The notes beneath the pieces were generated by a model, which saw nothing but the letters and a program-made list of their open reading frames with translations, was not told the origin of the DNA and did not search any database. A DNA stretch of 64,000 nucleotides from Streptomyces radicis. Lineage in GTDB: Bacteria > Actinomycetota > Actinomycetes > Streptomycetales > Streptomycetaceae. Below, piece by piece: positions 8,502 through 16,215 of this stretch. The translations under genes were made by a program, and so were the position numbers. How positions within the stretch are numbered: position 1 is the first letter of the stretch; each line of letters begins with the position of its first letter. Location: the NCBI RefSeq assembly GCF_003626575.1, contig NZ_RBDY01000010.1:163845-227844 (forward strand), read 5' to 3'.

Positions 8502-9230
8502 TCACGCCGTCGGCGCCGCCTCCGCGGCCCCCGCGGCCGGTGCCGCCGCGCTCGGCGAACTCCCCGCCTGCGCCGCCCACGTGGCGGCCCGCGCCCGCTC
8601 CTCCTCATGCAACGCCTCGCCCGCCGCGATCAGCCGGGGCCGCAGCTCGGGCGCCGTCGTGAGCGCGCGGAACAGGAAGGACACCGACACCTCGTGGTCC
8701 GGGCGGTACAGCACCTCCACCGGGTCGCCCGCGCGGATCGTGCCGGGCTGGAGCACGCGGAAGTACCCGCCGGGCCTCGCCTCGTTGGTGAAACGCTTCA
8801 CCCAGCCCTGCTCGCCCAGCCAGTCCGCGAACGTCCGGCACGGCACGCGGCAGCTGCTCGCCTCGATCACCAGGTCGGGGCCGACGCGCCAACGCTCGCC
8901 GACGCGCGTGTCGTTGACGTCGATGCCCGATGTGGTGAGGTTCTCCCCGAACACGCCCCCCGGCAGCTCGCGCCCCAGCGCGCGCCCCCAGTGGTCGAGG
9001 TCCTCGCGCGCGTACACGTAGACCGCCTGGTCGTCGCCGCCGTGGTGGCGGAGGTCGCACACCGCGTCCCCCGCGAGACCGCTGCCCCCCACCCCCTTGG
9101 GCCCTGGGGCGGCGACCGCCACGGGTCCTTCCGCCGGGCGCTTGTCGATGCCGGTGAGGCCGCTGGCCGAGTCCGTCGGCGCCGCGGCGCTCGCCCTGCC
9201 GAGATTGACCGAGAGAACCATCCGCTCCAT
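8502..9230 (-). CDS. MOSC domain-containing protein (YiiM-like)
   Basis: A MOSC (molybdenum cofactor sulfurase C-terminal) protein of about 242 residues. GIDKRP, the DAVCDLRHHGGDDQAVYVYA stretch, FGENLTTSGI and the conserved cysteine in SSCRVPCRTFADWLG are all family landmarks; the cysteine is the proposed sulfur carrier. MOSC proteins hand sulfur or molybdopterin to reductases, as in YiiM/YcbX. The ATG at 9230 (or 9221) gives the usual N-terminus, while the longer upstream frame to 9323 has no family similarity. The alanine-rich C-terminus is disordered. Confidence 0.85.
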   Translation of the reverse strand: MERMVLSVNLGRASAAAPTDSASGLTGIDKRPAEGPVAVAAPGPKGVGGSGLAGDAVCDLRHHGGDDQAVYVYAREDLDHWGRALGRELPGGVFGENLTTSGIDVNDTRVGERWRVGPDLVIEASSCRVPCRTFADWLGEQGWVKRFTNEARPGGYFRVLQPGTIRAGDPVEVLYRPDHEVSVSFLFRALTTAPELRPRLIAAGEALHEEERARAATWAAQAGSSPSAAAPAAGAAEAAPTA

Positions 9231-9319
9231 GCCGGGCACACTAACCACCGCGGCCTCCCCACCGCGATGATTATTCATCCCTCGCACGCCCATTCCCCTC
9301 CGTGGCCCTCGGGCGCGCG

Positions 9320-10288
9320 TCACGTGGCCGAGGGCAGATCGAGCACCGCCTTGCCCGGCACCTTGCCCTCGGCCAGCGCCGCCAGGGCCTCCGCGCCGCC
9401 GGTCCAGGGCCCGCGCCAGCCGACGCCCGCGTCAAGGCCGCCGCTCGCGAGCAGCCCGGCGAGCCACGTCAGGTCGGCGCCGATCCCCGCCCCGTCGTGC
9501 AGCAGGAAGAACGACGTGATGGCCCGGTCGTGGCCGAGCGGCCCCGCGAAGTCGCCGTGCGGAAACGTCTCGGCGGCCCCCGACGAGTGGCCCATGGCGA
9601 TCAACGTCCCGCCGGGCGCCACCGTCCGGTACGCCGCCACCCTGATCGCCCCGCCCACCATGTCGATCACCCCGTGCACGGGCCCGTCGGAGAGGCGTTC
9701 CACCAGCCACGCGCCCCCGCTGGCGCCGCGGTCGGCGACCACCACCTCGTGCGCGCCCAGCGCGCGCAGCGTCTCCTCCTTGGCCGGGTCGGTGGTGAGC
9801 GCGATCACATGCGCCCCGCCGCGCGCGGCCAGTTGCAGGGTGTAACGCCCCACGCCGCTGCCCGCGCCCGTCACCAGGACGCGGCGGCCCAGGATCGGGC
9901 CGAGGCGGCGCAGCCCGCGCAGCGCCGAGCCCGCCGCCACGGGAAGCGTGCTGGCCTCCCCCAGGTCCACGCCCTCGGGGAGCGTGCCGATCCAGTCCGT
10001 GTCAACGGCGCGCAGCTCCGCCCACGCGCCCCCCGGCCCCAGCGTCACCACCCGGGTGCCCACCGCGGGTCCCGAGCCGTCCGCCGCCGCGCGCACCACG
10101 ACGCCCGCCGCGTCCCACCCGGGCACCGTGCCGTTCTCGCCGTGCGGGACGACGCCGACGGCCTCGCCGTAGTTGAGCGAGAACGCGGCCACCTCGATCA
10201 ACGCCTGGCCGGGGCCCGGCTCCGGATCCGGGTGCTCGGCCAGGGCGAGGTGGTCGGGGGCGGAGTGGTCGATGGTCCAGGCGCGCAT
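9320..10288 (-). CDS. Zinc-independent MDR-family alcohol dehydrogenase / quinone oxidoreductase
   Basis: A 322-residue medium-chain dehydrogenase/reductase. The N-terminal GroES-like domain includes SLNYGE and GWDAAGVVV. The nucleotide site VLVTGAGSGVGRYTLQLAA near residue 144-162 shows the AxGxVG-type NADPH loop of quinone oxidoreductases. The structural and catalytic zinc cysteines of true alcohol dehydrogenases are absent, so NADPH-dependent reduction of a quinone or enone is likely. It is divergent from a TetR regulator, the standard layout for a repressor and its target. GAGGAGCC precedes the ATG at 10288. Confidence 0.85.
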   Translation of the reverse strand: MRAWTIDHSAPDHLALAEHPDPEPGPGQALIEVAAFSLNYGEAVGVVPHGENGTVPGWDAAGVVVRAAADGSGPAVGTRVVTLGPGGAWAELRAVDTDWIGTLPEGVDLGEASTLPVAAGSALRGLRRLGPILGRRVLVTGAGSGVGRYTLQLAARGGAHVIALTTDPAKEETLRALGAHEVVVADRGASGGAWLVERLSDGPVHGVIDMVGGAIRVAAYRTVAPGGTLIAMGHSSGAAETFPHGDFAGPLGHDRAITSFFLLHDGAGIGADLTWLAGLLASGGLDAGVGWRGPWTGGAEALAALAEGKVPGKAVLDLPSAT

Positions 10289-10300
10289 GGCTGGCTCCTC

Positions 10301-10320
10301 GGTGCGGTGCGGTGCGGTGC
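10301..10320. repeat. Four perfect copies of the pentanucleotide GGTGC
   Basis: GGTGC is repeated four times without error, in the 5' untranslated region of the MDR oxidoreductase (read as GCACC on that strand), just upstream of its ribosome site. A perfect short tandem repeat like this can gain or lose units by slippage; an effect on expression is speculative. Confidence 0.75.
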
Positions 10321-10346
10321 CTGACCCCGACGGTCCGGCTCCGAGA

Positions 10347-10416
10347 AATATGCCAGTGACCGGCGTTAGCTGGCAACTGGCGAATGCTGCTCGCCAGCGA
10401 AAGCGGTCGATAGACT
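10347..10416. promoter_or_regulatory. Divergent promoters and TetR operator dyads
   Basis: Minus-strand promoter for the oxidoreductase: TTGCCA (complement of 10371-10376), 18-base spacer, CATATT (complement of 10347-10352). Plus-strand -10 for tetR: TAGACT (10411-10416), six bases before the ATG at 10423, a leaderless arrangement. Overlapping dyads are TGCCAG/CTGGCA (10351-10356 with 10370-10375) and CTGGCGA/TCGCCAG (10377-10383 with 10391-10397). The dyads cover both promoters, as expected for an autoregulating TetR repressor. Confidence 0.6.
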
Positions 10417-10422
10417 CGCCTC

Positions 10423-11142
10423 ATGACCGCCCCGACCCGTGACACCGACCTGACGCTGCGCGAGCGGAAGAAGCTGCGCACGCGGCGCGCGCTGGTGGAG
10501 GAGGCGTTGCGGCTGTTCACGCGGCAGGGCTTCGGCGAGACCACGCTCGACGAGCTGGTGGCCGCGGTCGACGTCTCGCAGCGCACCTTCTTCCGGAACT
10601 TCAGCTCCAAGGAGGACGTGGCCCTCGCGCCCGAGAAGGAGCTGTGGGCGGCGTATGTCGCGGAGATCGAGCGCCGCCCGCCGAGCCGCGCGCCCCTCGA
10701 GGACTACGAGGCGGCCCTGTTCGCCTCCGTGCGCGGGATGGCCGAGGGCTGGGAGGGGCGCTTCGTGGCCAGTCGCGCGCTGTGCGACCGCACCCCCGCG
10801 CTGGTCGCGCACAGCCTTCGGCACTGCGCCGACGTCACCGAGCGCGTGCTCGACATCCAGCTGGCCCGCGGCTGCCGTGGCGACGACGGGCGCGCCGCGC
10901 GGCTGCGCCACCTCATCCTGATGGAGATCATGCTCACCGCCTGGCACTGGGCCGTGGGCCGCTGGTCGGCCGAGGGCGCGGGGCGCGCGGGGCGCGCCGA
11001 GGGCGCGGACCGGGACGCCCTGTGCGCCCTGATGACCGAGGCGTTCGAGGCCATCCCCGGCGCCCTGGCCCTCGCCGAGCCCGAGCCCGAGCCGGAGTCG
11101 TGGACCGGGACGCCGGAACGCCGTAGCCCCGGAACGCCGTAG
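10423..11142 (+). CDS. TetR/AcrR-family transcriptional regulator
   Basis: A 239-residue regulator. The N-terminal helix-turn-helix (about residues 17-63) reads through GFGETTLDELVAAVDVSQRTFFRNFSSKED; the FFRNFSSKE recognition-helix ending is typical of the TetR N domain. The ligand-binding C-terminal half is poorly conserved and ends in an acidic Glu/Pro tail (residues about 215-239) with no assigned function. The start codon lies six bases after a TAGACT -10 box, so the mRNA is predicted leaderless. It probably represses itself and the divergent oxidoreductase. Confidence 0.9.
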   Translation: MTAPTRDTDLTLRERKKLRTRRALVEEALRLFTRQGFGETTLDELVAAVDVSQRTFFRNFSSKEDVALAPEKELWAAYVAEIERRPPSRAPLEDYEAALFASVRGMAEGWEGRFVASRALCDRTPALVAHSLRHCADVTERVLDIQLARGCRGDDGRAARLRHLILMEIMLTAWHWAVGRWSAEGAGRAGRAEGADRDALCALMTEAFEAIPGALALAEPEPEPESWTGTPERRSPGTP

Positions 11143-11151
11143 CCCAGGAAC

Positions 11152-11200
11152 GCCGAAGGCCGACCGCCCCACCCCGCGGGGAAGGCGACCGGCCGTCGGC
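11152..11200. terminator. Imperfect long hairpin between tetR and the sigma gene
   Basis: Arms 11152-11168 and 11184-11200 pair at 14 of 17 positions around a GC-rich loop. It stands between two converging genes and probably terminates both. Confidence 0.6.
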
Positions 11201-11233
11201 GTTCGAAGCCCCTGCTCCTCGGCTGCTCCCCGG

Positions 11234-12139
11234 CTACTCCTCGACCAGCAGTCCGCGGCGCAGCCGACCCAGCGTGCGGGCCAGCAGCCGGGAGACGTGC
11301 ATCTGCGAGATGCCAAGCTCCTCGCCGATCTCGGACTGCGTCATGTTCGCGACGAAGCGCAGCGAGAGAATCTTCCGGTCGCGCGGCGCCAGCTCCGCGA
11401 TCAGCGGCTTGAGGGACTCGATGTACTCGATCCCCTCGAGGCCGTGGTCCTCGTAGCCGATGCGGTCGGCCAAGGTGCCCTCGGCCTCGTCCTCGTCCGG
11501 CTGCGCGTCCAGGGAGCTGGCCGTGTACGCGTTCGACGCGGCCATGCCCTCCACGACCTCCTCCTCGCTGATGCTCAGCCGCTCGGCGAGCTCGGCGACG
11601 GTCGGGGAGCGGTCCAGCTTCTGGGCCAGCTCGTCCCCGGCCTTCGCCAGGTCGAGCCTGAGCTCCTGAAGCCGCCGCGGGACCCGGACCGACCAGGAGG
11701 TGTCGCGGAAGAAACGCTTGATCTCGCCGACGATCGTCGGCATCGCGAACGTGGGGAACTCCACGCCCCGATCGGCCTCGAAGCGGTCGATCGCCTTGAT
11801 CAGACCGATCGTTCCGACCTGGACGATGTCCTCCATCGGCTCGCTGCGCGAACGGAACCGCGACGCGGCGAACTTCACCAGCGCGAGATTCAGCTCGACC
11901 AGGGTGTTGCGTACATACGCGTACTCGTGAGTGCCTTCGTCGAGGACCGCGAGGCGCTCGAAGAGGCTCTTCGACAGAGCACGCGCGTCCAGCGGCGCCA
12001 CCTCGTCGAACGGTGGGATCTCGGGCAGCGACGCGAGCACGTCGTCCACCGCCGACTCTCGCGTGGCGGGGGAGGACTGCGCGTCGGCCTTGCTGGCGTC
12101 GGTACGCGGTTCTGAGATGTGGGGGGCCGGTGACGACAT
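11234..12139 (-). CDS. SigB/SigF/SigG-type RNA polymerase sigma factor
   Basis: A 301-residue group 3 sigma factor. Region 2 reads LVKFAASRF through DIVQVGTIGLIKAIDRFE and FPTFAMPTIVGEIKRFFRD (about residues 88-150). Region 3 follows, then region 4 with APRDRKILSLRFVANMTQSEIGEELGISQMHVSRLLART near the C-terminus. The SigB-like group drives stress and developmental promoters and is held by an RsbW-like anti-sigma. Divergent genes encode a STAS antagonist and an RsbW-like ATPase, so the module looks complete. By position relative to the hut and pur genes it resembles S. coelicolor sigI; that name is from memory and unverified. A GGAGG site precedes the ATG. Confidence 0.92.
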   Translation of the reverse strand: MSSPAPHISEPRTDASKADAQSSPATRESAVDDVLASLPEIPPFDEVAPLDARALSKSLFERLAVLDEGTHEYAYVRNTLVELNLALVKFAASRFRSRSEPMEDIVQVGTIGLIKAIDRFEADRGVEFPTFAMPTIVGEIKRFFRDTSWSVRVPRRLQELRLDLAKAGDELAQKLDRSPTVAELAERLSISEEEVVEGMAASNAYTASSLDAQPDEDEAEGTLADRIGYEDHGLEGIEYIESLKPLIAELAPRDRKILSLRFVANMTQSEIGEELGISQMHVSRLLARTLGRLRRGLLVEE

Positions 12140-12390
12140 GATGTGTCCTCCGTCTCTTCACTCGGCATATGGCTGCCGAAGCCGTACGTGCGTTGGTGTT
12201 GCGGCGCCTCCAAAGCCGGGTGGACAACCATCCGATGTCCTCTAGACCTACCGGTCACTCACCGCCCGTGGCAAGTCCCTTACGTCCGAATTCGGAGGAA
12301 AGCGAGACTTGTTCGGGTGTTGGGGCGTCGCCTCAGGGGCTAAGGTTTCGAACCTGGCCAGGAACGGGCTTCCGACTCGGAGGGGGCTGC

Positions 12391-12771
12391 ATGGACCGTG
12401 CGGTGCCGGAGGACGCGAACCGGCGTTCGTTGACGGTCGAGGTGCGGCGCGTCGGCTCGGGCGCGGTGGTCGCCCCCGTGGGTGAGCTCGATCACCATTC
12501 CGCCGACGCCTTGCGTGAGGTCCTGGGACAGTGCGTCGCCGAGGGCTGCCCGCGCATCCTCATCGACTGCTCGGGGCTCGCGTTCTGCGACTCCACGGGC
12601 CTCAACGTGCTGCTGGCCACGCGCCTGGACGCGGAGGCCGCGGGCGGGCAGGTCCACCTGGCCGCCATGAGCCCGATCGTGGCCAGGATCTTCGAGATCA
12701 CGGGCGCCACGGCCGTCTTCACGGTCCACCGCAGCGTGGAGGAGGCCCTCGCGGCCATGCCCACGGACTGA
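12391..12771 (+). CDS. STAS-domain anti-anti-sigma factor (RsbV/SpoIIAA-like)
   Basis: A 126-residue single STAS domain. VAPVGELDHHSADALREVL is the first strand-helix pair, and LIDCSGLAFCDSTGLNVLL carries the conserved DSTGL serine (about S71) that the partner kinase phosphorylates. Unphosphorylated, such proteins bind the RsbW-type ATPase and free the sigma factor. An upstream frame continues to 12169, but the ATG at 12391, behind GGAGGGGGC, starts the domain correctly. Encoded divergently from the sigma factor and upstream of the ATPase gene. Confidence 0.9.
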   Translation: MDRAVPEDANRRSLTVEVRRVGSGAVVAPVGELDHHSADALREVLGQCVAEGCPRILIDCSGLAFCDSTGLNVLLATRLDAEAAGGQVHLAAMSPIVARIFEITGATAVFTVHRSVEEALAAMPTD

Positions 12772-12937
12772 CCGGTCGGAGGCCCGCTGTACGGAACGGG
12801 TCCGCCGGGTCACACTATTGCCAGGATCGGTCGGGTGTGGTCGCCGTCCAGAGGGGCAGAAGACCACTCACGCCGGGCCGGGGGACGGTCATGGCGGGCC
12901 GGCCGGCGGAGCGGCACTGCGGTGAGGGGAGGCGCGC

Positions 12938-13546
12938 ATGGGTGTGACACGGCCATCTCCCATGGGCGATCAGAGCCCGGAGCCGCCCGCGCCCGCGATG
13001 GCGCGCAACGACCCCATCACGCGCGGCGACGCCATCACGCGCAACGACATCGCACGGAACGACACCGTCATGGGGAACGACGAGGAGCGGCCGGTCCAGG
13101 GAGGGCGGCACGTCCAGGAGGCCGAGCACATCCAGCAGGTGCGCCGATTGCGTCTCGTGGGCTCGAGCGGGGTCGTCTCGCGGGCCCGCGAGTTCACGCG
13201 CGCCGCGCTACAGGACTGGGGCTGGCTCCCCGCCGCCACCGAGGAGGCGCGCGCCCTCGCCGAGGACGTGCTGCTCGTCGTCTCCGAGCTGGTGACCAAC
13301 GCCTGCCTGCACGCCGAGGGCCCCGACGAGCTGCGCCTGGGGCGCGGCGCCAAGCTGCTGCGCGTGGAGGTCGCCGACCGCGGCGCCGGGATCCCCGCGC
13401 TGCGCACCACGCGCCGCGTGGGACGCCCCGGCGGGCACGGCATGTTCATCGTGCAGCGGCTGTGCCTCGACTGGGGCGTGGTCACCGAGCCCGCCACCGG
13501 GGGCAAGACCGTGTGGGCCGAGCTGGCCGCGCCCACGGGCGACTGA
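12938..13546 (+). CDS. RsbW-like ATP-binding anti-sigma regulatory protein with repetitive N-terminal extension
   Basis: A 202-residue GHKL ATPase. The N box SELVTNACLHA (about residues 108-118), G1 box VADRGAGIP and G2 box GGHGMFIVQRL define the Bergerat fold shared by SpoIIAB, RsbW and histidine kinases. Such proteins bind their sigma factor and phosphorylate the STAS antagonist. The first 65 residues are not part of the fold and include a degenerate repeat of ITRxD/ARND units (residues about 22-47). GAGGGGAGG lies before the ATG at 12938. Could alternatively serve another sigma factor. Confidence 0.88.
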   Translation: MGVTRPSPMGDQSPEPPAPAMARNDPITRGDAITRNDIARNDTVMGNDEERPVQGGRHVQEAEHIQQVRRLRLVGSSGVVSRAREFTRAALQDWGWLPAATEEARALAEDVLLVVSELVTNACLHAEGPDELRLGRGAKLLRVEVADRGAGIPALRTTRRVGRPGGHGMFIVQRLCLDWGVVTEPATGGKTVWAELAAPTGD

Positions 13547-13622
13547 CCGTTCGACCGACCCTTCGACCGACCCTTCGGCGACTGACCGGAACGCGCCCCC
13601 CGTTGCCGTCTACCATCAGCGC

Positions 13623-14300
13623 ATGACCCGAGTACTGCTCGCCGAGGACGACGCGTCCATCTCGGAGCCTCTGGCCCGGGCGCTGCGACGCGAGGGATAC
13701 GAGGTCGAGGTCAGGGAGGACGGTCCAGGAGCGCTGCGGGCCGGGCTGCGGGGCGACGTCGACCTCGTGGTGCTCGACCTGGGGCTGCCGGGCATGGACG
13801 GCCTCGAGGTCTGCCGCAGGCTGCGCACCGAGGGGCTCGGGCTGCCGGTGCTGGTGCTGACCGCCCGCGCCGACGAGGTGGACACCGTGGTGGGCCTGGA
13901 CGCGGGCGCCGACGACTACGTCACCAAGCCGTTCCGGCTGGCCGAGCTGCTGGCCAGGGTGCGGGCCCTGCTGCGCCGCGGCTCCGTGGAGAGCGTCCCG
14001 GCGCCCGCCGTGCACGGCATCCGCATCGACGTCGAGTCGCACCGCGCCTGGATGGGCGAGGACGAGCTGCACCTGACCGCCAAGGAGTTCGACCTGCTGC
14101 GCGTGCTGGTGCGCGACGCGGGCCGCGTGGTCACGCGCGAGCAGCTGATGCGCGAGGTGTGGGACACCACGTGGTGGTCGTCCACCAAGACCCTGGACAT
14201 GCACATCTCCTGGCTGCGCAAGAAACTCGGGGACGACGCGGCCAACCCCCGGTACATCGCGACGGTCCGGGGCGTGGGATTCCGGTTCGAGAAGAGCTGA
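13623..14300 (+). CDS. OmpR/PhoB-family response regulator
   Basis: A 225-residue response regulator. The receiver domain shows the acidic pair EDD (8-10), the phospho-acceptor D52 in LVVLDLGLPG and the conserved lysine K102 in DDYVTKPF. The C-terminal winged helix (about 130-225) includes LTAKEFDLLRVLV and TLDMHISWLRKKLGDD, then RGVGFRF. The start is predicted leaderless: TACCAT at 13611-13616 lies six bases before the ATG. The kinase gene begins 16 bases downstream. Confidence 0.95.
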   Translation: MTRVLLAEDDASISEPLARALRREGYEVEVREDGPGALRAGLRGDVDLVVLDLGLPGMDGLEVCRRLRTEGLGLPVLVLTARADEVDTVVGLDAGADDYVTKPFRLAELLARVRALLRRGSVESVPAPAVHGIRIDVESHRAWMGEDELHLTAKEFDLLRVLVRDAGRVVTREQLMREVWDTTWWSSTKTLDMHISWLRKKLGDDAANPRYIATVRGVGFRFEKS

Positions 14301-14316
14301 CGGGGGGCGGGGAGGC

Positions 14317-15570
14317 GTGCGGCGCCGCCTGATCAACTCCACGCTGGCCGTGGTGCTCGTGGTCATCGCCGTCTTCGGGCTCTCCCTCTTCGCGGTCGAG
14401 ACGCGCACGATCGAGTCGAGCGCCCGCGACCGCCTCGAGGCCGAGGTGGCGCGCGTGCTCGCCGACGTGGAGAGCCGCATCGCCTCGGGCGAGCCGGTCA
14501 CCGAGGCCGAGCTGCGCGCCTCGGCGCCCGCGGACCGCTTCGTCCGCATCGACCTCCCCGACGCCCCCGACGTCACCCTGGGCCGCCGCCACGACGGCGC
14601 CACGCTCGCGGCCGATGCGACCGGCGCGCACGGCGAGACGATCACCGTCGAGCAGGCGAGGAGCGAGGTCGACGACGAGATCAACCGGATGCTGGTGATC
14701 ATCCTGGTGGTCTCCCTGCTGGCCGTCGCCGCCGCGGCGCTGCTCGCGGTGCGGCAGGCGCGCCGGGTGTCCGCGCCGCTGACCGACCTGGCCGAGACGG
14801 CGGAACGGCTGGGCTCGGGCGATCCGCGCCCGCGCCACCGGCGTTACGGCGTTCCCGAGCTCGACCGGGTCGCCGACGTGCTCGACGCGAGCGCCGAGCG
14901 GATCGCGCGCATGCTCACCGCGGAGCGGCGGCTGGCCGCCGACGCCTCCCACCAGCTGCGCACGCCGCTGACGGCGCTGTCGATGCGCCTGGAGGAGATC
15001 ATCGCCACCCAGGACCGCGAGACGGTCAAGGAGGAGGCGGCCATCGCGCTCGCGCAGGTGGAGCGGCTGACCGACGTGGTGCAGCGGCTGCTCACCAACT
15101 CCCGTGATCCCAGGCTGGGTTCGGCGGTGGGCTTCGACCTGGACGAGATCGTGATCCAGCAGGTCGAGGAGTGGCGCCCCGCCTACCGCAGCGCCGAGCG
15201 CGTCATCGTCCACTCGGGCAAGCAGGGCCTGCGCGCGGTCGGCACCCCAGGCGCGGTCTCGCAGGTGCTCGCGTGCCTCGTCGAGAACTCCCTGATGCAC
15301 GGCGCGGGAACGGTCGCCCTGCGCACCAGGACCACGGGGAACCAGGTGGTCGTCGAGGTCACGGACAACGGCCCCGGCGTGCCGGGCGAGCTGGGCTCCC
15401 GCGTCTTCGAGCGCACGGTCAGCGGCCACAACTCCACGGGCCTCGGCCTGGCCGTCGCCCGCGACCTGGCGGAGGCGGACGGCGGCCGCCTCGAGCTCCT
15501 CCAGCAGCGGCCCCCGGTGTTCGCGATCTTCCTCAGCCGCGAGGCGGAGCAGCCTCCCGCCGGGGTGTGA
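14317..15570 (+). CDS. Sensor histidine kinase
   Basis: A 417-residue membrane kinase with an N-terminal TM segment (about 8-27), a roughly 95-residue extracellular sensor region, a second TM (about 125-146), a HAMP segment, the phospho-acceptor helix DASHQLRTPLTAL (H212) and a HATPase domain with VENSLMHG, DNGPGVPGE and STGLGLAVARDLAE. It phosphorylates the upstream regulator; the signal is unknown. GTG start at 14317 behind GGGGCGGGGAGG. Its 3' end overlaps the convergent GtrA gene by 38 bases. Confidence 0.93.
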   Translation: MRRRLINSTLAVVLVVIAVFGLSLFAVETRTIESSARDRLEAEVARVLADVESRIASGEPVTEAELRASAPADRFVRIDLPDAPDVTLGRRHDGATLAADATGAHGETITVEQARSEVDDEINRMLVIILVVSLLAVAAAALLAVRQARRVSAPLTDLAETAERLGSGDPRPRHRRYGVPELDRVADVLDASAERIARMLTAERRLAADASHQLRTPLTALSMRLEEIIATQDRETVKEEAAIALAQVERLTDVVQRLLTNSRDPRLGSAVGFDLDEIVIQQVEEWRPAYRSAERVIVHSGKQGLRAVGTPGAVSQVLACLVENSLMHGAGTVALRTRTTGNQVVVEVTDNGPGVPGELGSRVFERTVSGHNSTGLGLAVARDLAEADGGRLELLQQRPPVFAIFLSREAEQPPAGV

Positions 15571-16060
15571 GCGCGGCCACCGACGCGGTCTCGTCCTCCG
15601 GGGCCGCCGCGGGCGGGGTGACCGTGCGGAAGACCCACGTGCGGTAGGACCAGAAGCGGAAGAGGGAGCCGATGCCCAGGCCGATGACGTTCTTCGCGAG
15701 GTTGTCCGCCAGGGGCGAGGTGAAGCCGAGGCCGTAGTGCGACAGGGCGAGCGCGCCGTTCTCGATCACCATGCCGACGCACGAGAACAGCAGGAACAGG
15801 CCCGCCTCCCTGCTGCGCCCCGTCTTGTCGCGGTGCCGGTAGGTCCAGTGGCGGTTGCCGAGGTAGTTCGTGCAGATCGCCGCGGAGGTCGCGATCACGC
15901 CCGCGCGCAGCGGCGCGAGGTCGGCGACGTGCGCGCACAGGTTGAAGACCACCACGTTCACGAGGAAGCCGAACGCGCCCACGGTGCCGAACTTCGCGGC
16001 CTCCTGGGCGATGCCGCGCAGGCGGTCGCGGAGCGTGCGCCGGTCGCTCATGGTCGCCAT
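15533..16060 (-). CDS. GtrA-family membrane protein
   Basis: About 175 residues with four hydrophobic helices (KFGTVGAFGFLVNVVVFNLCA; AGVIATSAAICTNYLGNRHWTY; GLFLLFSCVGMVIENGALAL; NVIGLGIGSLFRFWSYRTWVF). The NxxxNRxWTY and FxxYRTWVF motifs are diagnostic of GtrA/DPMS flippase-like proteins, which move polyprenyl-linked sugars during surface glycan synthesis. Start taken at ATG 16060 (16051 equally possible); the longer frame to 16222 lacks family similarity. It converges with the kinase gene, overlapping by 38 bases, and sits next to purK as in other actinobacteria. Confidence 0.88.
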   Translation of the reverse strand: MATMSDRRTLRDRLRGIAQEAAKFGTVGAFGFLVNVVVFNLCAHVADLAPLRAGVIATSAAICTNYLGNRHWTYRHRDKTGRSREAGLFLLFSCVGMVIENGALALSHYGLGFTSPLADNLAKNVIGLGIGSLFRFWSYRTWVFRTVTPPAAAPEDETASVAALTPRREAAPPRG

Positions 16061-16215
16061 GCTAACGAGCCGCCCCGCGGCGGGCCGAGCCGCTGTCCAA
16101 GGAACCCCTTCCACCGCGGTCATCCCACCGCTGTCACTCCCCGAGGGACGTACGGGGGAGGCGGCCGGTTCCGGGCGCCGGGCCGGTGTCCGAACGCGCC
16201 CGATACGCTGGCTGT

